64,000 bases of DNA from NCBI RefSeq assembly GCF_000376445.1, contig NZ_AQXI01000001.1:2069690-2133689 (forward strand), written 5' to 3'. A program made the translations under genes and the position numbers. This document shows, in pieces, positions 36,367 through 44,390 of this stretch. Below the pieces are notes generated by a model. That model did no database searches. It was given only the letters and a program-made list of their open reading frames with translations, and had not been told where the DNA came from. This DNA is from Haladaptatus paucihalophilus DX253. Lineage in GTDB: Archaea > Halobacteriota > Halobacteria > Halobacteriales > Haladaptataceae. Position 1 is the first letter of the stretch; every line of letters starts with the position of its first letter.

Positions 36367-37323
36367 CTACTCGTAGTTGACCCGCGGGTCCACGAGCACG
36401 TAGGCCACGTCCTGTACGAAGTTACCGACCAGTCCGATGAGGATGGGTATCATCGTCGTCGCCAGAATCAGACCCGCATCGCGGCTCTTGATGGCTTGGA
36501 ACGCGAGCGACCCGAACCCGGGGATGCCGAACACCATCTCCACGACGAGGAGCGTGATGAACAGCATGGTGAGGGTCTCGGTGAAGAACAGCGAGACGAG
36601 CGGTAGCGCGGCGTTCCGGAGCACGTGCCGTGCGACGTCCCGCGCGCTCGCACCGTTCGCCCGGAGCGTCTTCACGAACTCGGAGGGAACGTATTCGAGC
36701 GACGTGGACCGCGCGTACCGAATCTGCACGGTGAGCAAGTTTACCGTGACGACGAATATCGGGAGCAGCATGAACGGGAGGTTCTGGGACGTCCAGAGTC
36801 CGTATCGACCGTCGAAGTACGACGCCTGAATGCTCACCCGTTCGAGGACGATGAGCGACGACCAACTCGCCAGCCAAAAGCCCGGCATCCCCAATCCCGG
36901 GTACGTGACGGCGGTGACGAGGCGGTCCACGTAGCCGTGCTGATGCACCGCCGAGTACAGGCCGATGTACGTTCCGAGGATGGTGGACAACACGACGGCG
37001 GGAATCAGATAGACGAGCGTGAGCGGAACCGCGTCGGCTAACAGATTCGTTACCGGCGTGCCCCCGATGTTCGTCCCCCAGTCGAACGTCGTGTACGCGA
37101 CGATCCACTTCACGTACCGGTCGAGTATCGGTTGGTCGTAGTTCCTCGCCGCACCGTAGGCGTGTTCGGCCTTCTCCACCGACCCGCCACCCATCCCCGC
37201 TAAGAGCCCCGCGGTTCTCTGGTTCGGGTCCGGCGCGTACGCGTACACGAGAAAAATGGATGAGAGGAGGAGGTACGCCGCGAATATCGTCCAGAGCGCC
37301 CGTTTGGCGATGTATCGACGCAC
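36367..37323 (-). CDS. dppB: ABC transporter permease, peptide/nickel type (DppB-like)
   Basis: A 318-residue permease with six membrane spans, starting at a GTG. The N-terminal YIAKRALWTIFAAYLLLSSI, the DWGTNIGGTPV extracytoplasmic region, and the EAA-loop sequence FVKTLRANGASARDVARHVL followed by FGIPGFGSLAFQAIKSRDAG are diagnostic of the BPD_transp_1 DppB family. It would form the channel with the DppC-like protein. Unlike the usual operon it is on the opposite strand to the other three transporter genes, separated from them by a 310-bp divergent region. Confidence 0.9.
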   Translation of the reverse strand: MRRYIAKRALWTIFAAYLLLSSIFLVYAYAPDPNQRTAGLLAGMGGGSVEKAEHAYGAARNYDQPILDRYVKWIVAYTTFDWGTNIGGTPVTNLLADAVPLTLVYLIPAVVLSTILGTYIGLYSAVHQHGYVDRLVTAVTYPGLGMPGFWLASWSSLIVLERVSIQASYFDGRYGLWTSQNLPFMLLPIFVVTVNLLTVQIRYARSTSLEYVPSEFVKTLRANGASARDVARHVLRNAALPLVSLFFTETLTMLFITLLVVEMVFGIPGFGSLAFQAIKSRDAGLILATTMIPILIGLVGNFVQDVAYVLVDPRVNYE

Positions 37324-37324
37324 G

Positions 37325-37414
37325 CTACGGCACCCCGTCCGCTCGCGGTTCCTCGTCCTCGACCGGCGTTATCGGTGCCGTCCCGCGTCGAGTCGGCAGT
37401 GAACTCGTCCCCAT
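37325..37414 (-). CDS. Possible 29-codon leader frame before dppB
   Basis: ATG 37414 opens a 29-residue frame (MGTSSLPTRRGTAPITPVED) whose TAG lies one base before the GTG of the permease. The same frame is open back to 37525. A TATA-like TTTATTCG lies about 33 nt upstream. It may be a coupled leader peptide or simply an unread frame; nothing in its sequence resembles a known protein. Confidence 0.25.
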   Translation of the reverse strand: MGTSSLPTRRGTAPITPVEDEEPRADGVP

Positions 37415-37526
37415 GCTATTGATGCCCACAATTCGTCCCTCCCGAATAAATGTTTCTTGTGTTACAGACCTCTCGCCGATGTCGAATCGGGCACCCCGAC
37501 GGACGGCCCGCCTACCGATGGCCATA

Positions 37527-37538
37527 TTTTTTATACCC
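37527..37538 (+). promoter_or_regulatory. TATA-like element in the divergent transporter region
   Basis: A strong TTTTTTATACCC stretch lies on the + strand about 100 nt before the DppC-like start at 37634. If used, it would give a leader of about 75 nt. The 310-bp gap holds no other supported gene on the + strand. Confidence 0.45.
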
Positions 37539-37633
37539 CTGTTGCATTGTTAGCGTTAGTCTGTCATTGAATTGTCTCGTCCGCGGGTGAGACTCCCGCC
37601 GTCACGGGATACGAGAGAAGGATTCGACCGCCC

Positions 37634-38839
37634 ATGGCTACACGAAACGACACGTTCGATACGATAGAATGGAGCGAGTACACGACCGACTCGCGGTCGA
37701 TAGCGCGACGAACGGTAGCGTTTTCGCTCGTCGCGCTCGCGGTCGCTCTCGGGTTTCTCTACGACCTCTTCTTCTTTCCCGACACCGAACCCCTCGTTTT
37801 CGAGTGGAACCCGACCCCGCTGGATTGGATATTCACGCTTTCGCTCGCAATCTTCTTCTGTTACGTTCTCGTCCCGCTCGCCCAAAATCGGGAACTAACT
37901 CGCCGTCGCTGGGAGCAACTCAAAGCGAATCCGGTCGCCGTCGCCAGTCTCGGCTATCTCGTCTTCTTCTTCGTTACCGGACTCGTCGCGCCGATGTTCC
38001 TCTCTCCCCTTCGGGACGCCATCGTGGCCGCGGACGGGTTCCGATACGATATCACACCGTACCAGCCCCCGTTCGGGTTCACCGTCCCGTTCTACGGCAT
38101 CGGCATCACGCGCTGTGTCGGCCAGTTGGCGAACAACGCGTGTCACGGAAGTCTGATTCACCCCCTCGGAACGACCGGAAGCGGGGAAGACCTGCTGATA
38201 GAAATCCTCCAAGGCATGCGCGTCGCGCTCGAAGTGACCCTCATCAGCGCGACGCTCATCGCGCCGCTCGCGACCGCCGTCGGAACCGTCGCGGCCTACT
38301 TCGGCGGCAGGGTGGACGAAGTGCTGATGCGCTACGTGGACCTCCAACAGGCCATCCCGCCGCTGTTCGTCTTTCTCCTCCTCCAAGCCCTCTACGGCGG
38401 GAGCATCCTGCTCATGATCGCCGTGTTCGGGTTGCTCAGTTGGGGAAGCACCGCCCGGCTCGTTCGGAGCGAGGCGCTCCAGAAGACCGAACTCGGGTTC
38501 GTCCGCGCCGCGAAAGGTGCGGGAAGCGGCCACCTCCGGGTCATCCGCGACCACCTCCTTCCGAACGTATCGAGCACCGTCCTCGTCTCCGTGACGCTCC
38601 AGATTCCGACCCTCGTCCTCATCGAGGCGATGCTCGGCTACTTCAAACTCCACGGTGACGGGCAGAACTCGTGGGGCTATCTCATCTACGCCGCGTTCCA
38701 CAACGACTTCCACCCGACGTTCCTCTGGTGGGCGGAGGTGATCCCGGTGGTCCTCATCGTCCTCACCGTCGCCTCGTTCAGCTTTTTGGGCGACGCGCTC
38801 CGCGAGATTCTCGACCCCAGAACGAGGGAGGGACTGTGA
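37634..38839 (+). CDS. dppC: ABC transporter permease, peptide/nickel type (DppC-like)
   Basis: A 401-residue permease. After two extra N-terminal spans (VAFSLVALAVALGFLYDLFF and IFTLSLAIFFCYVLVPL) comes the DppC core: LKANPVAVASLGYLVFFFVT, HPLGTTGSGEDLLIEILQGM, the EAA loop FVRAAKGAGSGHLRVIRDHL and SFSFLGDALREILDPRTREG. About 100 residues longer than bacterial DppC. It pairs with the divergent DppB-like protein. Its TGA overlaps the GTG of the ATPase that follows. Confidence 0.9.
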   Translation: MATRNDTFDTIEWSEYTTDSRSIARRTVAFSLVALAVALGFLYDLFFFPDTEPLVFEWNPTPLDWIFTLSLAIFFCYVLVPLAQNRELTRRRWEQLKANPVAVASLGYLVFFFVTGLVAPMFLSPLRDAIVAADGFRYDITPYQPPFGFTVPFYGIGITRCVGQLANNACHGSLIHPLGTTGSGEDLLIEILQGMRVALEVTLISATLIAPLATAVGTVAAYFGGRVDEVLMRYVDLQQAIPPLFVFLLLQALYGGSILLMIAVFGLLSWGSTARLVRSEALQKTELGFVRAAKGAGSGHLRVIRDHLLPNVSSTVLVSVTLQIPTLVLIEAMLGYFKLHGDGQNSWGYLIYAAFHNDFHPTFLWWAEVIPVVLIVLTVASFSFLGDALREILDPRTREGL

Positions 38840-39861
38840 CCGACCCGTTGCTTTCCGTGTCGGGACTCCGGACGACGTTCGAAACGTCCCGCGGGACCGT
38901 CAAGGCGGTCGACGGCGTTTCGTTCGACGTGAACCGCGGGGAGACGGTCTGTCTCGTCGGCGAAAGCGGCTCCGGGAAGACCGTCGCCTGCGAGTCGATA
39001 ACGCGGCTAATTCCGACGCCGCCGGGCGAAATCACGGACGGTCGAATCGTCTTCGACGGCGAGGACGTCCGCGACTGCTCGTCGAGCGAACTCCGCGAGA
39101 TTCGAGGCGACCGCATCGCGTACGTCTTTCAAAACCCACAGAACGCGCTCGACCCGGTGTACAGCGTCGGACGTCAAGTCGCCGAATCCGTCCGCTACCA
39201 TCGGGACGTGAGCAAGAGCGCGGCCCGTCGCCGCGCAGTTGAACTCCTCGACCGCGTCGGGATTCCGAAGGCCGAGGTTCGGGCGGACGACTATCCCCAC
39301 GAGTTCTCGGGCGGGATGCGCCAGCGCGTCGTCATCGCCATGGCGCTGGCGGGCGAACCCGACCTGCTCATCGCGGACGAGCCGACGACGGCGCTCGACG
39401 TGACCATCGAGGCTCAGATTCTGGAGTTGCTCGCGGACTTACAGGACGAGCGCGACATGGCGATTCTGTTCGTCACCCACGACCTCGGCGTCGTCGCCCA
39501 AATCGCCGACCGCGTGGTCGTGCTGTACGCCGGGAAGGTGATGGAACGAGGGAGCGTTCACGACATCTTCGACCATCCCGCCCATCCGTACACGCAAGCG
39601 TTGCTCGCGTGTCTCCCCGGTCGCGGCGCGAGTTTACAACCCATCGGCGGGTCGATGGCCGACCCGGTATCGCCGCCGTCGGGGTGCCGGTTCCATCCGC
39701 GGTGTCCGCACGCGACCGACGATTGCGAGCGGAGCGGACAACCGCCGTTGCAGGGCGTGACGGATTCCCAACACGCGTCGTGTATCTTCTACCGCGAGGA
39801 CCGCGATTCGTCGGTCGTCCTCGGCGCCGATCCCGAACCGATACCGGAGGAACGGCAATGA
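38836..39861 (+). CDS. dppD: ABC transporter ATPase, peptide/nickel type (DppD-like)
   Basis: A 341-residue ATPase with Walker [10 protein letters not shown]-loop FQNPQNAL, signature SGGMRQR, Walker B LLIADEP and the H-loop THD. The oligopeptide/dipeptide C-terminal motif GCRFHPRCP with two further cysteines follows. The GTG start overlaps the dppC stop and its own stop overlaps the ATG of the second ATPase (ATGA), so the three genes are translationally coupled. It energises import together with the DppF-like partner; substrate not predictable without a binding protein. Confidence 0.92.
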   Translation: MTDPLLSVSGLRTTFETSRGTVKAVDGVSFDVNRGETVCLVGESGSGKTVACESITRLIPTPPGEITDGRIVFDGEDVRDCSSSELREIRGDRIAYVFQNPQNALDPVYSVGRQVAESVRYHRDVSKSAARRRAVELLDRVGIPKAEVRADDYPHEFSGGMRQRVVIAMALAGEPDLLIADEPTTALDVTIEAQILELLADLQDERDMAILFVTHDLGVVAQIADRVVVLYAGKVMERGSVHDIFDHPAHPYTQALLACLPGRGASLQPIGGSMADPVSPPSGCRFHPRCPHATDDCERSGQPPLQGVTDSQHASCIFYREDRDSSVVLGADPEPIPEERQ

Positions 39862-41234
39862 AAGCGAATGAAGCGAACGACCCGACCGGAACGGACGCGA
39901 CGGCCGACCCGCACGAGGAGTACCATTCCGCGCTCCTCTCGGTCCGCGACCTGAAAAAGCAGTATCCGGTCACGGAGGGAATCACCCGAAAGGAGACGGG
40001 CCGAATCCGCGCGGTGGACGGCATCTCCTTCGACGTGTTCCCCGGCGAGACGGTCGGACTCATCGGCGAGTCGGGGAGCGGGAAATCGACCGCCGCGACG
40101 ACGCTGCTGTCGCTCGAAGTCCCGACCGACGGAACGGTCGTGTTCGACGGCGACGACATCGGTACGTTCGACCGCACCGAAACCAAGGCGTTCCGCCGCC
40201 GCGCTCAAATGGTGTTTCAGGACCCGACGACGACGTTCGACCCGCGGATGACAATCGGCGAGTCGGTCGCGGAACCCCTCTCTATTCACGGCATGACCGA
40301 CGCCGACCAGCGCCGGACGATAACCGAGGACTTGCTCGGTCGCGTCGGCCTATCGGCGGAGGAGTTCGACCGTTACCCGCACGAACTCTCCGGTGGGCAA
40401 AAACAGCGTGCGGCGTTGGCGCGGGCGTTGATTCTGAACCCCGACTTGCTCGTCTTGGACGAACCCGTCTCGGCGCTGGACGTGTCGGTGCAGGCCGAGA
40501 TTCTGTCCCTGCTCTCGGATTTGCAGTCGAAGTTCGACCTCTCGTTGCTCCTCATCAGCCACGACATGGGTGTCGTCCGCGAAATCTGTGACCGCGTGGC
40601 GGTGATGTATCTCGGCGAAATCGTCGAACGCGGTCCGACCGAAGACCTGTTCCGCGACCCGCAACACCCCTACACGCGAGCCCTCGTCTCGGCGATTCCG
40701 ACGCCGGACCCGGATGCGGCAACCGACCGTGTTCCCCTCCGCGGCGACGTTCCCGACGCCGCCTCGCCGCCGACGGGGTGTCGGTTCCATCCGCGCTGCC
40801 CGGCGGTCATCCCCCCCGAGCGGTACGACTTCGAGCAGGACGAGTGGCGGTCCGTCATGGACCTCCGCGTCGCGGTCGCGGACGAGGACGTGAACCTCGA
40901 CGCGCTTCGAAAACTTGCAGTCGCACGTGGTGCCGCCGAGAGCGAAGGGGCAGTAACCGATACCCACCTCCGCTCCGCGCTCCGCGAGGAGTACGACATT
41001 CCCGACGAGTTGACCGACGCTGACGCCGAATCGGCGCTGTCGGCCGCCCTCTCGGACGTCGTTTCGGGGACCATCGAAGATGCGGACGAACGACTTCGGG
41101 TGGAGTTCTCGACGATTTGCGAACGGAGGGCTCCCGAGGAACGGGCGACCGGTGCCGGACATCCGGCGGCGTGCCACCTCCACGATTCGGTGGCGGAACC
41201 GGACGAGGAGTGGGAGTGGGCGTCGGTTGACTGA
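39858..41234 (+). CDS. dppF: ABC transporter ATPase, peptide/nickel type (DppF-like)
   Basis: A 458-residue ATPase: Walker A GESGSGKS, Q-loop FQDPTTTF, signature SGGQKQR, Walker B LLVLDEP, H-loop SHD. The oligopeptide C-terminal motif is split: GCRFHPRCP is followed by roughly 95 acidic residues (VAVADEDVNLDALRKLAVAR, LTDADAESALSAALSDVVSG) before the closing CERRAP...CHLH cysteines. The extension explains the length, about 120 residues above the usual DppF. Last gene of the coupled C-D-F unit. Confidence 0.9.
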   Translation: MKANEANDPTGTDATADPHEEYHSALLSVRDLKKQYPVTEGITRKETGRIRAVDGISFDVFPGETVGLIGESGSGKSTAATTLLSLEVPTDGTVVFDGDDIGTFDRTETKAFRRRAQMVFQDPTTTFDPRMTIGESVAEPLSIHGMTDADQRRTITEDLLGRVGLSAEEFDRYPHELSGGQKQRAALARALILNPDLLVLDEPVSALDVSVQAEILSLLSDLQSKFDLSLLLISHDMGVVREICDRVAVMYLGEIVERGPTEDLFRDPQHPYTRALVSAIPTPDPDAATDRVPLRGDVPDAASPPTGCRFHPRCPAVIPPERYDFEQDEWRSVMDLRVAVADEDVNLDALRKLAVARGAAESEGAVTDTHLRSALREEYDIPDELTDADAESALSAALSDVVSGTIEDADERLRVEFSTICERRAPEERATGAGHPAACHLHDSVAEPDEEWEWASVD

Positions 41235-41241
41235 TACCGAA

Positions 41242-41405
41242 CCCCGGGACTGGGATTTGAGCTCGCCCGGACATTCCTGCTCGCCTCACATTCGTTCGGC
41301 TGCGCGGGCCGTGTCCGGGCTGCTCGAATCCAGTATAACGTTTTCTTGTTCGCCGCTTCGATGAGCACCGCAGAGCGGGTGCTCATCGGTTAGTTCACTC
41401 GAAAA
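41242..41405. repeat. tRNA-Ser-derived repeat unit 1
   Basis: Begins with CCGGGACTGGGATTTGA, the reverse complement of the 3' end of tRNA-Ser at 41568-41649, and contains a perfect 10-bp hairpin GATGAGCACC/GGTGCTCATC. A degenerate match to the inverted complement of GGGATTTGAGC lies in the middle. Length about 163 bp, in direct tandem with unit 2. Confidence 0.75.
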
Positions 41406-41567
41406 CGCCGGGACTGGGATTTGAGCTCGCCGAGACGTTCCGGGTCACTCACTTCGTTCGCTTTCCGGGCATGCGACTCGTCTGCTCAAATCCCTCAGCG
41501 ATTTCTCGCTCCAGTCGACGTAAGCACACGCTACGCGGTGCTTACGGATTTGCTTCGCGGAGAAATA
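41406..41567. repeat. tRNA-Ser-derived repeat unit 2
   Basis: A 162-bp unit starting with CGCCGGGACTGGGATTTGA, identical over 19 bp to the tRNA-Ser 3' end that begins at 41568. An 11-bp inverted repeat GGGATTTGAGC/GCTCAAATCCC makes a snap-back of the first half, and GTAAGCAC/GTGCTTAC forms a hairpin. It abuts the intact tRNA gene. Confidence 0.78.
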
Positions 41568-41649
41568 CGCCGGGACTGGGATTTGAACCCAGAATCCCAT
41601 AAGGGAACACGCTTTCCAGGCGTGCGCTTTGCCATTCGGCCATCCCGGC
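41568..41649 (-). tRNA. tRNA-Ser (GGA)
   Basis: An 82-nt class II tRNA on the minus strand. Acceptor GCCGGGA pairs with TCCCGGC, discriminator G; anticodon loop CTGGAAA with anticodon GGA (complement of 41615-41617); a long variable arm; T-loop GGTTCAAATCCC. No CCA is encoded and no intron is present. Confidence 0.95.
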
Positions 41650-41691
41650 CTACCAATTCGTTACCCGGTGTTGCTTTTAAACCCTTCTGTT

Positions 41692-41880
41692 CTAGTTGAG
41701 TACCCCTTCGCCGACGTAACTGAGGACCGGCGCGCCGACCGCGACGACGAGCGTCGCCCCTGCCTTGACCGCTATCGAATATCGATAGCCGCTGATTAGC
41801 TCGTAGCCTTGCAGGAGGACGAGAAACGAGAGGACGCCGATTGCGCCCCACAGCAGACTCGTCTTGACGCGGGGATTCAC
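41692..41880 (-). CDS. Small two-span membrane protein
   Basis: A 62-residue protein with hydrophobic segments LLWGAIGVLSFLVLLQGYEL and IAVKAGATLVVAVGAPVLSY, typical of small haloarchaeal membrane proteins of unknown function. It starts two bases after the ridA stop on the same strand, so it is probably co-transcribed with ilvA-ridA. Confidence 0.65.
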   Translation of the reverse strand: MNPRVKTSLLWGAIGVLSFLVLLQGYELISGYRYSIAVKAGATLVVAVGAPVLSYVGEGVLN

Positions 41881-41882
41881 GG

Positions 41883-42263
41883 TTACTCGGTGCTGGCGAT
41901 GGCCTCGATTTCGACGCCCACGCCCTTGGGCAGGTTGGCGACCTCCACCGCGCTCCGCGCCGGTGGGTTGTCCTGGAAGTACTCCTGATACGACTCGTTC
42001 ATCTCGTCGAAGTCCTCGATGTCGTCCATGAACACCGTCACCTTCAGCACGTCCTGCATGGTCAGGCCCTCCTCTTCGAGGATGCCCTTGACGTTCTCCA
42101 GACTCTGGCGCGTCTGGACAGCGATTTCCTCGTCGTCGAGGAGTTCGCCGTCGGGTGTCATCGGAATCTGTCCCGCGGTGAAGAGGATGTCTCCGTTCGT
42201 CGTCGCTTGGCTGTACGCTCCCACTGCTTCCGGGGCGTCCTGCGTGCTGATAGTTCGCTTCAT
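41883..42263 (-). CDS. ridA: RidA family enamine/imine deaminase
   Basis: A 126-residue RidA (YjgF/YER057c/UK114) protein that hydrolyses reactive 2-aminoacrylate and related enamines to 2-oxoacids. Family landmarks: GAYSQATTNGDILFTAGQIP, QTRQSLENVKGILEEEG, VFMDDIEDFDEMNESY and the catalytic arginine in ARSAVEVANLPKGVGVEIEA. It lies 69 bp downstream of ilvA on the same strand; threonine dehydratase produces the very intermediates RidA removes, so the pairing is functional. Confidence 0.95.
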   Translation of the reverse strand: MKRTISTQDAPEAVGAYSQATTNGDILFTAGQIPMTPDGELLDDEEIAVQTRQSLENVKGILEEEGLTMQDVLKVTVFMDDIEDFDEMNESYQEYFQDNPPARSAVEVANLPKGVGVEIEAIASTE

Positions 42264-42332
42264 GTCGGTGTCTTCGGTTCCTATAACTTAAACCTACGTC
42301 AAAAGGGTGCGAAAAATCGAACGACCTGCAAG

Positions 42333-43544
42333 TCAGACGAGGACTTCCACGTCGAACCCGTTTTCGCGGAGCGAGTCGAGGAGTGCCTCGACGTGTTCCG
42401 GCCCGCGGGTTTCGAGGTCGAGTTCGACCTCCGTCGCGTTCATGCCGATATCGCGCGAGGTGCGGTCGTGCTGGATGGCGTAGATGTTGGCCTGCGCGTC
42501 GGCGATGACGTCGAGGAGCGTTCGGAGCGACCCCGGTCGGTCCTTGAGGACGGTTTTGAGCTTCACGTAGCGGCCGGTTTCGACCAGCCCGCGCACGATG
42601 ACCGTCGTGAGGAGGTTCATGTCGATGTTGCCGCCGCTGAGGACGGGAACGACGACCTCCCCGTCCTCGTAGTCGAACGCGCCTTCGAGGATTGCGGCGA
42701 GCGACGTCGCACCCGCTCCTTCCACGAGCGTCTTGCCCCGTTCGAGCAGGTAGGCGAGCGCCACCGCGATTTCCGAATCCGAGACGGTGACCACCTCGTC
42801 CACGCGCGAGTCGATGACGTCGAATGTCTGCTGGCCGACGCTCCGGGTGGCGATGCCGTCCGCGATGGTGTCCACGCTGTCGAGGGTCTGGACCGACCCC
42901 TTCTGGAGCGAGTCGGCGACGCTGGACGCGCCGTCCGCCTGCACGCCGACGACGCGAACGTCCGGGTTTCGACCCTTGACGGCGGTTGCGATGCCGCTGA
43001 TGAGGCCGCCGCCGCCGATGGGAACGACGACGGTTTCCACCTCGGGAAGGTCGTCCATGATCTCCAGTCCGATGGTCCCCTGCCCCGCCATCACCTTCTC
43101 GTCGTCGAAGGCGTGGACGTAGGTTCGACCCTCAATCTCCTCGATTTCGTGGGCGTGCTCGGCGGCCTCGTCGTAGTCCTCGCCGTGGAGCACCGCCTCC
43201 GCGCCGTAGTTCTCCGTCGCGCGGACCTTCGAAATCGGCGCGTGTTTCGGCATGACGATTTTGGAATCGACCCCGCTCCGAGTGGCCGCCAGCGCGACGC
43301 CCTGTGCGTGGTTGCCCGCGCTGGCCGTGACGACGCCCGCGTCCTTTTCTGCCTCCGAGAGCGTCATGATGCGGTTGGTCGCGCCGCGAATCTTGAACGA
43401 CCCCGTTCGCTGGAAGGTCTCCAGTTTCATGTGGACCTCCGCCCCGGTCATTCGAGTAAACGTGTGAGAATAGTCGAGCGGTGTGTGGCGGGACGTCTCG
43501 GCTACCCGGTCCCGCGCCGCCAGCACGTCTTCGAGCTCTAGCAT
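42333..43544 (-). CDS. ilvA: Threonine ammonia-lyase (threonine dehydratase)
   Basis: A 403-residue PLP enzyme that deaminates threonine to 2-oxobutanoate for isoleucine synthesis or threonine breakdown. PLP lysine K51 in RTGSFKIRGA; the phosphate loop GGGGLISG; TASAGNHAQGVALAA are typical. The C-terminal ~75 residues form a single ACT domain (LKDRPGSLRTLLDVIADAQA), as in the catabolic/biosynthetic short IlvA type. Allosteric ligand not predictable. First gene of the ilvA-ridA-membrane protein unit. Confidence 0.95.
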   Translation of the reverse strand: MLELEDVLAARDRVAETSRHTPLDYSHTFTRMTGAEVHMKLETFQRTGSFKIRGATNRIMTLSEAEKDAGVVTASAGNHAQGVALAATRSGVDSKIVMPKHAPISKVRATENYGAEAVLHGEDYDEAAEHAHEIEEIEGRTYVHAFDDEKVMAGQGTIGLEIMDDLPEVETVVVPIGGGGLISGIATAVKGRNPDVRVVGVQADGASSVADSLQKGSVQTLDSVDTIADGIATRSVGQQTFDVIDSRVDEVVTVSDSEIAVALAYLLERGKTLVEGAGATSLAAILEGAFDYEDGEVVVPVLSGGNIDMNLLTTVIVRGLVETGRYVKLKTVLKDRPGSLRTLLDVIADAQANIYAIQHDRTSRDIGMNATEVELDLETRGPEHVEALLDSLRENGFDVEVLV

Positions 43545-43701
43545 GGTTGTCGGTAGTTTTTGCGACGCTTTATCGTTTGGGAACCGAATCCGGGAATTCG
43601 GTGACGGTTGGAAGAAGAGAGACCGATTTTGAGTGAATATCTGTGGCGCTCACGGTTACTCGCTGGGGAGTCGGTCGGAAATCGATTCGATTTGCCGTCG
43701 A

Positions 43702-44224
43702 TCAACAGGAAACGGTTCTCGTTTCCCCCTCTCCGGTCTCGAAGACGACTGTTTCGTCGAACTGGTCGTGACTCCCACCCCGTCCGAGCTCACTCCGATG
43801 TCGGACCCGAACTCGGTTCGGAACGGCATCTTTCAACGTCATCGTCGCATCGTACCTGACGAGTGCTTCCTCCAGCGTACAACTGCTTGCTCCTTGCTGT
43901 TGTCTGTCGGCGACGACGACGAGGAGCGTGTCGGTATCTTCGTCGATTCCGACCGTCTCCAGCACCGTCTCCATACAACTCCGTCCCCCGCTTTCGATTT
44001 GCCCGGCAATCCGGATTTGGTTTTTTGCGCCGATTCGAGAAACGGTGACGCCGTCCTGCCAGCACGTGAACAGTGGTTCCATGTGAGTCTCGGCCTCGAA
44101 TTCGGTCTCCTCGATTCTGCCGGTACTGAGTGATGTACCGTTTCCGAATTCGGTGAGGAGACCCCTGTAATCGGAGAGAAGAGCTACTACCCCGCCAACC
44201 GACGCACAAACGGTCCGTCGTCTC
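43702..44224 (-). CDS. Haloarchaeal secreted-type hypothetical protein with lost lipobox
   Basis: From ATG 44224 the protein starts MRRRTVCASVGGVVALLSDY, which looks like a haloarchaeal twin-arginine lipoprotein leader, but the lipobox position reads LSDYRG instead of an LSGC-type motif. The rest (QIRIAGQIESGGRSCMETVL, VVADRQQQGASSCTLEEALV, RYDATMTL) resembles a family of small haloarchaeal lipoproteins with paired cysteines. The frame extends 15 codons further upstream. Either the leader has drifted or the first part is not read as drawn. Confidence 0.55.
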
Positions 44225-44390
44225 ATAGGGAGTGTCAGCACCGCCCATGAAACTATCTTGTCATGACTCAAAGAACCATTTGAGATACACCGATTCGGAT
44301 TTCGGCGGTCGTATCCGACCCGCTACGTCCACCGAACTCATCGAACCGGTACAGAAACGCCTTTCTGTTCCCCACTCCCCCTACGAAACG

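Noticed and set aside
41242..41567. Additional tRNA genes in the tRNA-Ser repeat units
   Set aside because: Only the 3' end sequence is present; no anticodon arm or matching acceptor 5' strand can be folded.
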